Assembly: GCA_965223095.1 (NCBI GenBank)
Contig: OZ244979.1
Coordinates: 1,302,001-1,366,000, forward strand
Direction: 5' to 3'
DNA from: J054 sp965223095
GTDB lineage: Bacteria > Pseudomonadota > Gammaproteobacteria > Steroidobacterales > GCA-2729495
DNA length: 64,000 bases
Below the pieces are notes generated by a model. The model was not told where the DNA came from. It was given only the letters and a program-made list of their open reading frames with translations, and made no database searches. Shown one piece after another: positions 24,371 to 33,806 of the stretch. Each line of letters opens with the position of its first letter. Position 1 is the first letter of the stretch. Both the position numbers and the translations under genes were made by a program.

Positions 24371-25627
24371 CTAGTCGCTGGTCTGCACGGGCCTGATGAA
24401 GTACACATTAATGACCGCGATCAGTGCGACGCAAGTCAGCACGCTGAAAGGCAGCAGGTAACTGCCGCTGCTGGTCTTCAGTTGCCCCATGATCACGGTG
24501 CCGGCCGCCGCGCCCAGGGCATCGATCAGTGTGACGATGCCGAGAATCTTGCCCAGGGCCCGTTGGCCGAAGGTTTCCACCGTCACCAGCTGAATCATTG
24601 TGAAGCTGCCGCCAAAACCCAGGCCAAAAATTATCGCGAACACCGTGAGCCGGGGCAGGGAGTTCGTTAACCGCAGATCCGAGCCCGCGGGTTCAAACAG
24701 CAGCAGGCAGGCAACTAGTAGGGTAATGCTGCTGAACAACAAGACTTGCCGTTTGGCGAGGCGGTCGCTGATCACGCCGAATAAAAACTTGCCGCCGAAG
24801 CTGAACCAAAATATTAATGTGAAGAGCAAGGTTGCCTGAGTCGGCGGCAGGCCGGCTTCCTGCTCCAGAAAAATTGTCACCTGGCTATTCATGGCTTGAA
24901 TGGCGAACCAAATACAGGCCGACCCAATACCCAAGCAATACAGGGTTGGTGAGCGCAGGGCCTGCGCAAAACTAACACCCGTCAACGGCATGGCCTCGGC
25001 GGCCGCGGGCTGGGCATCACCATCGGGCCAGCTGCCCACCAATTCCGGCTTTTCGCGCAATACGGTAAAGCCGGGCAGTACCGCCAATAGCCAAAAGGCG
25101 ACCGCTAAAGCACCGTAGCCCCAGCGCCATCCATAGTCGGGATTGTTAACCAGCGGTGCGATGATCAAGGGCAGCGTGCCGCCGGCTAGACTCGATCCGG
25201 CCGCTAGCAAACCCACCGCCAAACCGCGGCGGCGCACAAACCAGTTCGATAGCAATACGACGTTGACCAATAGGCCCGCCAAGACGATGCCCAAGGCCAG
25301 ACCCGCATGCAGCAGATACAGGTCGTTCAAGGATCGGGCGAAGGGATACAGAGAAAAGCACAGGGCCATGATCACCAAGCCTGTGCGTATAACCCGGACC
25401 ACGCCCAGTCGGTCGACCAGGGCACCCACGAATGGTGCCATCAGTGCGGCAAGGCCTAGGGATAGGGCGGTGGTGACGCTGATTTGTCCTGCCGTCGCGT
25501 CGAAAGTTTCCATCAAACGCGGGAACAAATTCTGTGGCACGAACAAGGTCATGCCATTGGTGAAGAAGTAGATGGCGACGGATACGCCGCAGACATACCA
25601 GCCGTAGAAGAATTTTTCGGGCTTCAC
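24371..25627 (-). CDS. MFS transporter, OFA/monocarboxylate-like
   Basis: A 418-residue carrier with 12 predicted helices. 'FYGWYVCGVSVAIYFFTNGM' is a typical start for the OFA/monocarboxylate branch; 'GALVDRLGVVRVI' is the family loop. The second half has 'GVISDRLAKRQVLLFSS'. It lies on the same strand as the Gld-like operon but 125 bases away, so co-transcription is uncertain. The substrate may be an organic acid, by family. Confidence 0.85.
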   Translation of the reverse strand: MKPEKFFYGWYVCGVSVAIYFFTNGMTLFVPQNLFPRLMETFDATAGQISVTTALSLGLAALMAPFVGALVDRLGVVRVIRTGLVIMALCFSLYPFARSLNDLYLLHAGLALGIVLAGLLVNVVLLSNWFVRRRGLAVGLLAAGSSLAGGTLPLIIAPLVNNPDYGWRWGYGALAVAFWLLAVLPGFTVLREKPELVGSWPDGDAQPAAAEAMPLTGVSFAQALRSPTLYCLGIGSACIWFAIQAMNSQVTIFLEQEAGLPPTQATLLFTLIFWFSFGGKFLFGVISDRLAKRQVLLFSSITLLVACLLLFEPAGSDLRLTNSLPRLTVFAIIFGLGFGGSFTMIQLVTVETFGQRALGKILGIVTLIDALGAAAGTVIMGQLKTSSGSYLLPFSVLTCVALIAVINVYFIRPVQTSD

Positions 25628-25770
25628 GGTCTATGGCTCTTATCGCAGCCAATGTCTTTGACATTCGCATCCTCGCCAGAGCATGCATCGCGAAGCAAGA
25701 TTTGAACTATTCGTGCTTGAATCAATAGTGTTCCGGGCGTTTCGTTTCAAGTGCGCGTTTTTTGACCCGT

Positions 25771-26154
25771 CTAGGGTTCTTTGCTGAGTCCTTCGAGCTT
25801 ATAGGCATGATCTTCCCAGTTTTGCCCATCGAACGGTTCGATGTTTACTTGGCGAGGCGCGGGATCTAGGCAGCGTACATTAACATCATAGCCGTTGGGA
25901 TTTGATCGCGGAATATAGAATGACTTTACGCCGCAATGACGGCAGAAATAGTGTTGAGCAACACCTGTATTAAATGTGTAGCTAGACAGCGCGTCCCGCC
26001 CCCGGATCAGCTGAAAAGCCGATTTCGGCACAATCATGTGTAAAAAACCCGTCAAGCTGCAAATAGAACAATTGCACTCGTGGCAGACTACATTTGCCGG
26101 CGCCTCGACTTCGAATTCCACCGCTTTGCAATGACAGTGACCAAGATAGCGCAT
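25771..26154 (-). CDS. GFA-domain (CENP-V/glutathione-dependent formaldehyde-activating fold) protein
   Basis: A zinc-binding protein of 127 aa from ATG 26154 (MRYLGHCHCKAVEFEVEAP), with an alternative start at 26184. Zinc ligands: CHC near the start, 'CHECNCSIC', 'FCRHCGVKSFY'. That is the pattern of the GFA/CENP-V beta-tent fold. The true substrate of the group is usually unknown; only some act on the glutathione-formaldehyde adduct. Isolated gene. Confidence 0.85.
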   Translation of the reverse strand: MRYLGHCHCKAVEFEVEAPANVVCHECNCSICSLTGFLHMIVPKSAFQLIRGRDALSSYTFNTGVAQHYFCRHCGVKSFYIPRSNPNGYDVNVRCLDPAPRQVNIEPFDGQNWEDHAYKLEGLSKEP

Positions 26155-26398
26155 GGTTTTTTCGGGCTGTGACCTCAATTGCATTTGGGATTCGCTTTCT
26201 TAAAGCCAATCTATGAAATGTCAGTTGCGCGTAGCAGAGTCAGTCAGTCGGCTATCAGCATAGCTCGGCAGCTTTGTGCTTGAGTCGTACATGGGCTAGT
26301 AACCCAGTTAGGGTAAGAGCCTCCGCGCTGAAAATCCTTCGGTATGCATCGCCAGTCGCTCGCGGCAGAGTCACTAGATCTCATGGCTATTGGTTTGT

Positions 26399-29137
26399 TT
26401 AGCCCGGGTCGGTAACCAGTTGTCCGTCGGTATCGAGCAGTCGAATCTCATCGAAGCCCAAGTTTTCAAGGTCGGCGGAGATCTTTTTCCGGTCGCCCAC
26501 AATCACCCAATACAACTCATTCGGGCGTAACAAATCTTTAGCTATACCTTGCACGGCATCGAGTTCTAAGCGGGTTACGGCGTCGGCGTAGTTTGACCAA
26601 TAATCATCCGGCAGGTCGTAGCGCACAATCTCCATCAGGCTCGATAGCACGCTGGCATTGGCTTCCCAGCGTCCGGGCAAAGAGAGCGTGTCGCCGCGAA
26701 CGACGGTTTGTAGTTCCTGGTTCACCGGCGGCCGGTCATTTTGAATGGCCTTAAATTCACGCAGAATTTCGCTAACGGCTTCGCGGGTTTTGTCTGCTTG
26801 AACGGGTGCGTAGGCTAGCAGCGGCCTGGGACCGCGCGCATCCAGAATCAAACTATAGGCGCCGTAACTCCATCCCTTATCTTCGCGGAGATTCATGTTA
26901 ATGCGGGCCGAAGACTTGCCGCCGAGAATGTTGTTCATGGCCTTGATGGCGATCTCGTCGGGATTGGCGCGGGGAGGTATTAGCTGACCGGCAAAAATAA
27001 CCGATTGATCGGCGTCGGGTTTGTCCACGAGATAAAGCACGCGCGATGCTTTTTGGGCAGGATTTGCTAAAACTTTTTGCGGAATGTCACCAGCCGACCA
27101 GTCGCCGAAGCGTTTTTCCAGGGTAGGCAAAAGCCTGTCAACATCGACATCACCGACCACGACCAGGCTGGCATGATTTGGTTTGAACCAGGTTTGGTGA
27201 AACGCGACCAAATCATCACGAGTCATGGCGCGCAGATCCTGCTCTGTGCCCGACCCGGTCAGCGGTTGGGCGTAGGGATGGCCGTCGCCGTACATCAAAC
27301 CCGGTAGTACCCGCAGGGCCATGGAGATGGGGCTTTGTTTTTCTTGTTGAATACGCGCTAGATTAATGCGTCGCAGGCGTTCCAGCTCCGCTTGCGGAAA
27401 TACCGGCTGCAGTGCCACATCGGCGAATATCTTCAGCGAGTCGTCCAAATTTTCCGTGAGGGCAGACATCGTGATATTCGAAGTATCCAAATCCGAGTCC
27501 GCGTAAAAAATAGCGCCTTGTTGCGCGAGGGCTTCGCTAATTTCTAAAGCCGTGCGTTTCTTGGTGCCTTCGTCCAGCATAGCCATGGTTAAGCTGGACG
27601 TGCCGGGCCGGCTGAATTGATCGGCGGCATAGCCGGCATCCAGTAGCAGTGACAGGTTGACCAATGGCACGCCGTGGCGTTCGGCGATGATGACATTCAG
27701 TCCATTGCTCAAGCTGTGGCGCGTAAATTTCGGAAACTTAACCGGTGGCATTGCCGCAGCGGCCGGGGGTCCCGCGCTGCGATCGACACCATCGACACTC
27801 GCTGGCTTGGCGGCTTCGGGGTGTACCTCAACCACTAGGGTACCGGCGTCTAGCCAGTCACGTACGGCTTGGCGAAGGTCGTCTTTTGTTGCCGCGTCTA
27901 CATCGGCCAATTCTTGTTGATAGGCGTGGGGCGAGCCGCCATACACCATGCTCTGGGCCAGAATGCCGGCCTTACCGTTGTAGCCGCCGGCTTGTTCAAT
28001 ACCCCGCAAAAAAGCGGCCCGGGCTTGAGTTTTTACCCGTTCCAGTTCATTGCTGCTGGGGCCCTCGTTCGCGAAGCGCGACAATTCTTCGCGCAAGGCT
28101 GCTTCTACCGCCGTCAAGGAACCGCCGGGCTGCGCCGATGCGGATAGATAGGTGACGCCGGCAATTTCTAGCGCCAGGGGTGTAGCCGTTGCATCGGTCG
28201 CGATTTGTTCACGATAGACCAGGCGTTCATAGAGCCGGGAGTTTTTATCGCCACCGAGGATCTTCAACGCTAGAGCGAGGTGATGCGCATCTTGACTGCC
28301 CCAGGCGGGGCCCGACCAGACGAGATAGACACGGGCCTGCGGCACGCGATCGGTCATGTGCAATCGGCGTTCATTCTCGTGGCGCGGAATCCAGCGCCGT
28401 AGTCGAGACACCGTCGGGCCCGGTGGTATATCGCCGAAATATTTTTCTACGCGGGTAAAGATGTCCTCGTAATCGACATCGCCGGCAATAACGAGTACGG
28501 CATTGTTCGGGCCATACCAGGTGCTGAACCAGTCACGGACATCGTCCAAAGTGGCGGCTTCCAGATCGGCCATGGAACCGATGGTTTCCCAGGAATAAGG
28601 ATGCCCCGGCGGAAATATTTGCGGCAGCATGTTTTCCCAAACCTTGCCATAGGGTTGGTTTTCACCCTGACGTTTCTCGTTTTGCACGACCCCGCGTTGT
28701 TCGTCGAGTTTGGCTTGGGTGATGGCGCCGGCGAAATGGCCCATGCGATCGGATTCTAGAAACAGGACAGTATCCAGAGCGCTCTTGGGCACGGTTTGAA
28801 AATAGTTGGTGCGATCAAACCAGGTTGTAGCGTTTAGGTCAGTGGCACCCAGCTCTTGTAGATAGTTCGCCAATTCGCCATCGAAGTTTTCCGAACCCTG
28901 AAACATCAGGTGCTCAAACAAGTGCGCAAACCCGGTGCGCCCCGGCGATTCATTTTTCGAGCCTACGTGGTACCAGATGTTAACGGCCACCACCGGCGCT
29001 TTGCTGTCTTGGTGCACGATCACCGTTAGTCCGTTGTCCAGCACCCGCATTTCATAGGGAATGTCTTGGGCCTGCAGCGCTAGCGGCAGGAGCAGCGGGA
29101 AAACTAAGCTAATCAAGGTCTTGAAAGAGCGGAACAT
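26399..29137 (-). CDS. M16 family zinc metallopeptidase
   Basis: A 912-residue exported M16 peptidase with signal peptide (MFRSFKT to LQAQ). The active-site inversion H72-x-x-E75-H76 (HLFEH) sits in the first half with the downstream Glu in 'GVVQNEKRQGENQP'. The second half repeats the fold without the zinc motif and has the 'RLRRINLARIQQ' and 'PNHASLVVVGDVD' blocks of the regulatory half. Size agrees with the pitrilysin-like periplasmic peptidases (PqqL/YmxG group). Substrates are probably short peptides or misfolded proteins. It is divergent from pyrC, and a long palindrome lies between the two start codons. Confidence 0.93.
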   Translation of the reverse strand: MFRSFKTLISLVFPLLLPLALQAQDIPYEMRVLDNGLTVIVHQDSKAPVVAVNIWYHVGSKNESPGRTGFAHLFEHLMFQGSENFDGELANYLQELGATDLNATTWFDRTNYFQTVPKSALDTVLFLESDRMGHFAGAITQAKLDEQRGVVQNEKRQGENQPYGKVWENMLPQIFPPGHPYSWETIGSMADLEAATLDDVRDWFSTWYGPNNAVLVIAGDVDYEDIFTRVEKYFGDIPPGPTVSRLRRWIPRHENERRLHMTDRVPQARVYLVWSGPAWGSQDAHHLALALKILGGDKNSRLYERLVYREQIATDATATPLALEIAGVTYLSASAQPGGSLTAVEAALREELSRFANEGPSSNELERVKTQARAAFLRGIEQAGGYNGKAGILAQSMVYGGSPHAYQQELADVDAATKDDLRQAVRDWLDAGTLVVEVHPEAAKPASVDGVDRSAGPPAAAAMPPVKFPKFTRHSLSNGLNVIIAERHGVPLVNLSLLLDAGYAADQFSRPGTSSLTMAMLDEGTKKRTALEISEALAQQGAIFYADSDLDTSNITMSALTENLDDSLKIFADVALQPVFPQAELERLRRINLARIQQEKQSPISMALRVLPGLMYGDGHPYAQPLTGSGTEQDLRAMTRDDLVAFHQTWFKPNHASLVVVGDVDVDRLLPTLEKRFGDWSAGDIPQKVLANPAQKASRVLYLVDKPDADQSVIFAGQLIPPRANPDEIAIKAMNNILGGKSSARINMNLREDKGWSYGAYSLILDARGPRPLLAYAPVQADKTREAVSEILREFKAIQNDRPPVNQELQTVVRGDTLSLPGRWEANASVLSSLMEIVRYDLPDDYWSNYADAVTRLELDAVQGIAKDLLRPNELYWVIVGDRKKISADLENLGFDEIRLLDTDGQLVTDPG

Positions 29138-29186
29138 GGAGGCACCGGAGATCGCAAAGGGCTTGGCATTCTAGCAAGGCGGCAGG

Positions 29187-29269
29187 GGGAGAATAGGGGT
29201 CGAACCGATTTTTCGGCGGGCCATGGCGACGGTGGCCCACCGAAAAATCGGTTCGACCCCTATTCTCCC
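29187..29269. repeat. Long palindrome between divergent genes (REP-like)
   Basis: Two 36-base arms, reading GGGAGAATAGGGGTCGAACC onward and its complement, separated by 11 bases. Only one mismatch is seen. The core GGGGTCGAACCGATTTTTC resembles palindromes scattered between genes in other gammaproteobacteria (REP/RAYT-type elements), from memory. It lies between the starts of the M16 peptidase and dihydroorotase genes, so it could also affect either promoter. Confidence 0.8.
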
Positions 29270-29284
29270 GATATACTGATCCCC

Positions 29285-30631
29285 ATGGCCGATGACTCAC
29301 TGCTGATTACCAACGCTAGACTCGTCAACGAAGGACTGGTTCGCGAGGGTGATCTACGTATTCGCGGTGGTCGTATCGACACTATGGGGCCCCGTCTCGC
29401 CGCCGAGCCTGGGGAGCGCGTGCTCGATGCCGCCGGTCGCCATTTGCTGCCGGGGTTTATCGACGATCAAGTGCATTTTCGCGAGCCGGGGCTGACCCAT
29501 AAAGGCGACATGGCTTCTGAATCGGCCGCGGCGGTAGCGGGCGGAATCACCAGCTTCATGGACATGCCCAATGTGAAGCCGGCCACGACCACGCGCGAGG
29601 CACTGGCCAAGAAGTACGTGCTGGCCGAAGGTCGCGCCCGTGCCAACTATGCGTTCTACCTGGGTGCCACCAACGAGAATATCGATGAGTTGCGTGCCGT
29701 TAAGCCCGATGAATGTTGTGGCATCAAAGCCTTCATGGGCGCATCCACCGGCAACATGTTGGTAGACGACCCCAAAGCCTTGCGGAATATCTTTCGCGAT
29801 GCCCCTGTGCTGGTGGCAACCCATTGCGAAGACTCACCCATGATTAACGCCCAGGAACAGGCGGCACGCCAGCAATACGGCGATGACGTGCCCATGCAAG
29901 CACATCCGCAGATTCGGTCGGCGGAGGCTTGCTACAAGTCATCATCCTTGGCGGTGGAATTGGCGCGCGAGCACGACGCTCGTTTGCATGTCTTGCATTT
30001 AACCACTGCCAAGGAGCTTGGTTTATTCCAAGCCGGCCCCGTGGCGGACAAGCGCATCACTGCCGAAGTTTGCGTGCATCATTTATTTTTTGAGGCATCT
30101 GGCTACGACTATCTAGGCACCTATATAAAGTGTAATCCGGCCATTAAGACGGCCAAAGATCGCGATGCCCTGATTGCCGCTCTGAGTGAGGACGTGTTGG
30201 ACGTCGTGGCCACGGATCATGCGCCGCACACGCTAGACGAGAAAGACGCCACCTATTTTGAGGCGCCCGCGGGCTTGCCCCTGGTGCAGCATGCCTTACT
30301 GAGTTTGCTGGAACACGTTCACGAAGGCCGCCTGCCATTGGAGTTAGTCGTTCGAAAATCCAGCCATGCGGTGGCCGAGCTATTCGGTATTCACCAGCGT
30401 GGCTACCTGCGCGAAGGTTACTGGGCCGACTTGGTGTTGGTGGATCTAGATAAGCCGTGTGTCGCGTCGGATGCCGATGCATTAGCCAAATGTGCTTGGA
30501 CGCCTTTCAATGGCTACGAATTTCGCTCCAGCATTGCCGCGACCCTGGTGAATGGCCAAGTGGTTTATGAGGACGGCCAGCTGACTGGGCGGGTGGCGGG
30601 ACAGCGCCTAGCTTGTAACGCCGCGCGTTAA
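29285..30631 (+). CDS. pyrC: Dihydroorotase (type I, PyrC/allantoinase-like)
   Basis: A 448-residue amidohydrolase. Metal site: 'DDQVHFREPG' (HxR), carboxylated lysine in 'CGIKAFMG', His in 'VATHCED', and 'VLHLTT', with the aspartate in 'VVATDHAPH'. The pattern and length agree with class I dihydroorotases: the protein would close N-carbamoyl-aspartate to dihydroorotate in pyrimidine synthesis. 'TDHAPHTLDEKD' and 'NVKPATTTREAL' fit dihydroorotase better than allantoinase. No other pyr genes are near. It is transcribed away from the M16 gene. Confidence 0.88.
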   Translation: MADDSLLITNARLVNEGLVREGDLRIRGGRIDTMGPRLAAEPGERVLDAAGRHLLPGFIDDQVHFREPGLTHKGDMASESAAAVAGGITSFMDMPNVKPATTTREALAKKYVLAEGRARANYAFYLGATNENIDELRAVKPDECCGIKAFMGASTGNMLVDDPKALRNIFRDAPVLVATHCEDSPMINAQEQAARQQYGDDVPMQAHPQIRSAEACYKSSSLAVELAREHDARLHVLHLTTAKELGLFQAGPVADKRITAEVCVHHLFFEASGYDYLGTYIKCNPAIKTAKDRDALIAALSEDVLDVVATDHAPHTLDEKDATYFEAPAGLPLVQHALLSLLEHVHEGRLPLELVVRKSSHAVAELFGIHQRGYLREGYWADLVLVDLDKPCVASDADALAKCAWTPFNGYEFRSSIAATLVNGQVVYEDGQLTGRVAGQRLACNAAR

Positions 30632-30643
30632 GCGGCCCACCCG

Positions 30644-31708
30644 CTAAATCAGCCCGCGTTTCGCCAGCTTGTCGATGTCCGCCTGCTGCCCCTCACTAAA
30701 ATCCTTGCGGTCAGGAATACGCACCCGGTCACCCTGCAACCAAGCGTTCGCTGCGCGAAATTCCGTTTTTTCATAGCTTTGGGCGTAGGCCTGAAAAGGC
30801 TGCCGCGACAAGGTGTTGATGAGCCCAGTGCGGCGGCGCGCGGCCCGCAGAGAAGCTAGATCGATGGTGGCATTCGCCACCATGGACTCTCCGCCGGGCA
30901 TGGCCTCGGCCAAAACCTGGCCGTGATAATCCACCACCTTGGACATTCCCGTGGTGGATTCCGCTGGAATAGGAATGTCTTTCAAGGCCCCGGAATTGGC
31001 GGATACGACGTAGGCCATGTTCTCAATGGCACGCGCACGACGTGCGATTTCTTTGATGGAATCCTGGGCCACGCCGGCTTCACTGGTGGAGTGCACAAAA
31101 ACCTCCGCACCCCGCATGGCATGGCAGCGGGCGATTTCGGGATACAGGATTTCCTCCGAGGCGATGGCGGCCAGCCGGCCGATGGCGGTCGCGGCGACGG
31201 GAAATACCCCGTCCAGACCGTAGGCATCCAGGTATTTGTCCCAGACGTCATAAGGGCTAGGGGTGTTGAGGGAGATCAAACGACGATAGCGCAAAATCAC
31301 TTCGCCCTCCGGGCTGATGATGAAGCAGCACTGGAAATAGAGTTCCGGGAAGTGGCGATCAAGCTCGTAGGCATTGCCGGCCAAATAAAGGCCAAAGTCT
31401 TTGGCAATGGCGCCTAGGGCATCATATTCCGGGCCCTCCATGGGCAGCGCTGCCTTATCGCGCCAGGCGGGCACGCTATCGCCCATGGGGAAGCCCGTGA
31501 GAAAGTACTCCGGCAGAACCACCAACTTGGCATTCTCGCCGCTGTACTGGCGAATAAAGCCTTTGCTTCCGGCCACGGCCACGCGGGACCGGGCAATGTT
31601 GTCCATGATGCGTTCGCGAGCGCTGGCCACATCGCTGCAGTTGTTCACGCAGTGCGTGTTAATTTGCAGGGCCAGGGCGGAGTAGTGGGCGGGTGTGTCT
31701 TGGCTCAT
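30644..31708 (-). CDS. Nitrilase-fold protein lacking the catalytic Lys and Cys
   Basis: A carbon-nitrogen hydrolase fold of 354 aa, from the ATG at 31708 that follows AAGG (a second ATG lies 15 bases upstream). The Glu of the triad is at about 67 (VLPEYFL). At the lysine position is 'LRYRRLIS' (Arg143), and at the cysteine position is 'AIASEEILYPE' (Ser184, by alignment with ICYDxRFPE). The rest of the fold (GNAYE, YPEIARCHAMRGAEV, VVSANSG) is conserved. Either the protein is a pseudo-enzyme or it belongs to a subfamily using other residues. Related proteins with the same 'ASEEILYPE' stretch are, as I recall, annotated as nitrilase-related hydrolases. It is convergent with pyrC. Confidence 0.82.
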   Translation of the reverse strand: MSQDTPAHYSALALQINTHCVNNCSDVASARERIMDNIARSRVAVAGSKGFIRQYSGENAKLVVLPEYFLTGFPMGDSVPAWRDKAALPMEGPEYDALGAIAKDFGLYLAGNAYELDRHFPELYFQCCFIISPEGEVILRYRRLISLNTPSPYDVWDKYLDAYGLDGVFPVAATAIGRLAAIASEEILYPEIARCHAMRGAEVFVHSTSEAGVAQDSIKEIARRARAIENMAYVVSANSGALKDIPIPAESTTGMSKVVDYHGQVLAEAMPGGESMVANATIDLASLRAARRRTGLINTLSRQPFQAYAQSYEKTEFRAANAWLQGDRVRIPDRKDFSEGQQADIDKLAKRGLI

Positions 31709-31908
31709 GGGCGGAACCTTCAATCCTTGTCAGGGGCCGGTGATCGTGGCCTGTGGGTCAAGCATATTCCATCGTCGGCGGCAGGGGTTAAAAACCGTCC
31801 ACTTTGCCGCAAGCCTATGTATACTCGCGAAAACTCATCATTCCAGACTGATTTTCAAACAGGATCAAACCGGGCAGCCGCGGCCGCTCTGACAATAAAC
31901 GGACAGTC

Positions 31909-33726
31909 ATGAAAGCCACGGATACTTCCAATCCGGACTACTATCATAAAGTAGTCGATTGCCAGTGGGCTTGCCCCGCCCACACCAACGTGCCGGGTTA
32001 CATTCGCCTGATCGCCCAAGGCGAGTTCACCGACGCTTACATGCTCAATCGGCATTCCAACGTGTTTCCCGGCATTCTGGGCCGAGTTTGCGACCGGCCC
32101 TGCGAGCCGGCTTGCCGCCGCGGCCGGGTAGAAGATAAGCCCGTGGCGATTTGCCGCCTCAAGCGCGTGGCCTCGGATTTGCGTGATAACAGCGAGGCCA
32201 TGGCACGCCTGCCAGAGATTCCCCAGCAGAAAAATGGCAAGCGGATTGCTTGCGTCGGCGCGGGTTGCGCGTCGCTGGCCGTGGCCAATGATTTGCTGCC
32301 TTTGGGTTATGAAGTGGTTATTTATGAGGCTTTGGATAAGCCCGGCGGCCTCATGCGCACCAACATCCCGTCTTTCCGCCTGCCGGTGGAGGTGCTGGAT
32401 GAAGAGATGAATATGATTCTCGACATGGGCGTTGATCTGCGGCTGAACTCGCCCGTGGACAGCATGCGGGCGCTGTTGGACGAAGGCTACGATGCGATTT
32501 TCGTGGGCAGTGGCGCGCCGAAAGGTAAGAATCTCGATTTGCCGGGCCGCTATGAAGATCCGGACCGCATCCACATTGGCATCGACTGGCTAGAAGGCGT
32601 GGCCTTTGAGCATATCGATAAGATCGGCGAGAACGTGCTGATCATCGGTGTGGGCAACACGGCCATGGATTGCTGCCGGACATCTCTGCGCCTGGGTGCC
32701 AAAGATGTGAAAGTCATGGCCCGCAAGCCCCGGGAGTTTTTCAAGGCCTCGGATTGGGAACTTGAAGATGCCGAAGAAGAGAATGTCGAGATTGTCGTCA
32801 ATCATTCTCCAAAAGAATTCGTCATAGAGGACGGCAAACTCGTCGGCATGAAGTTTGATCTGATGGAGTACGACGTGGATGACGCGGGCCGTATTACGGA
32901 CACTCGCAGCGTGGGCGAGAAGTTCTTGCCCTGTGATGACGTCGTGCTCGCCATCGGCCAAGACAATGCCTTCCCGTGGGTGGAGCGTGATATTGGCATC
33001 GAATTCGACAAGTGGGATGTTCCCGTCGTTGACGAAAATACCTACCAGTGCGACTTGCCGGGCGTGTTTTTTGGGGGGGATGCGGCCTTTGGTCCAAAGA
33101 ACATCATCTGGGCCGTGGAACATGGGCATCAAGCGGCCATTTCCATCCATCACTACTGCCAGGGCCAAGATATCAACGAGCGTTTGCCCGACGGTATGAA
33201 TCTGGTGAGTACTAAGATGGGTATCCACGAGTGGAGCTACAGCAACGATTACGACGGTTCTGAAAGAAACGTCGTACCGCACGTGGGCTTAAGTGAGCGT
33301 TTTCGTAAGCTCGATATCGAAGTCGAGTTGGGGTTTACCGCCGAGCAAGCCGCTGAAGAAGTAGAACGCTGTTTGAATTGCGATATTCAAACAGCGTTTA
33401 CCGCTAAGCTCTGTATTGAGTGCGATGCTTGTATCGATATCTGTCCCGTTGATTGTTTGACCATGACCGCACCGGGTGACGAGGCTGATTTACGAATGCG
33501 CCTCACAGCACCCGCGGAAAATCACGAACAAGCGCTGTTTGTTTCTGAGGGCTTGCCCCAAACCGGTCGTGTGATGATAAAAGACGAAGACCTGTGCGTG
33601 CATTGCGGCTTATGCGCCGAACGTTGCCCGACGGCGGCTTGGGATATGCAGGAGTTCAGCCTGTTACATCCCCATGCTCAGGATGAGGCCAAGGCCGATG
33701 CCGACGAGCGAAAGTTTGGAACTTAA
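31909..33726 (+). CDS. NAD(P)H/FAD oxidoreductase with ferredoxin domains
   Basis: A 605-residue protein. The N-terminus has a GltD-like Fe-S domain ('CQWACPAHTNVPGYI', 'RVCDRPCEPACRRGRVEDKPVAI'). Residues 120-430 hold two Rossmann motifs: FAD 'GAGCASLAVAND' and NAD(P) 'IIGVGNTAMDCCRTSLRLGA', plus 'FFGGDAAFGPKNIIWAVEHGH'. The C-terminus adds two 4Fe-4S ferredoxin motifs ('CIECDACIDICPVDC' and 'CVHCGLCAERCPTAAW'). It is probably the electron-transferring partner of the 2-oxoacid:ferredoxin oxidoreductase encoded next, moving electrons between ferredoxin and NAD(P). The first Gly-x-Gly is followed by Cys instead of Pro, which is seen in this family branch as far as I recall. Confidence 0.88.
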   Translation: MKATDTSNPDYYHKVVDCQWACPAHTNVPGYIRLIAQGEFTDAYMLNRHSNVFPGILGRVCDRPCEPACRRGRVEDKPVAICRLKRVASDLRDNSEAMARLPEIPQQKNGKRIACVGAGCASLAVANDLLPLGYEVVIYEALDKPGGLMRTNIPSFRLPVEVLDEEMNMILDMGVDLRLNSPVDSMRALLDEGYDAIFVGSGAPKGKNLDLPGRYEDPDRIHIGIDWLEGVAFEHIDKIGENVLIIGVGNTAMDCCRTSLRLGAKDVKVMARKPREFFKASDWELEDAEEENVEIVVNHSPKEFVIEDGKLVGMKFDLMEYDVDDAGRITDTRSVGEKFLPCDDVVLAIGQDNAFPWVERDIGIEFDKWDVPVVDENTYQCDLPGVFFGGDAAFGPKNIIWAVEHGHQAAISIHHYCQGQDINERLPDGMNLVSTKMGIHEWSYSNDYDGSERNVVPHVGLSERFRKLDIEVELGFTAEQAAEEVERCLNCDIQTAFTAKLCIECDACIDICPVDCLTMTAPGDEADLRMRLTAPAENHEQALFVSEGLPQTGRVMIKDEDLCVHCGLCAERCPTAAWDMQEFSLLHPHAQDEAKADADERKFGT

Positions 33727-33806
33727 TTTATAGAGTGACCATAGAATTTGCCGTCTGGCTTTGTTAGCAAACCCACTCCCAAGCAATTTCAATGTAGAAG
33801 CCTGGT

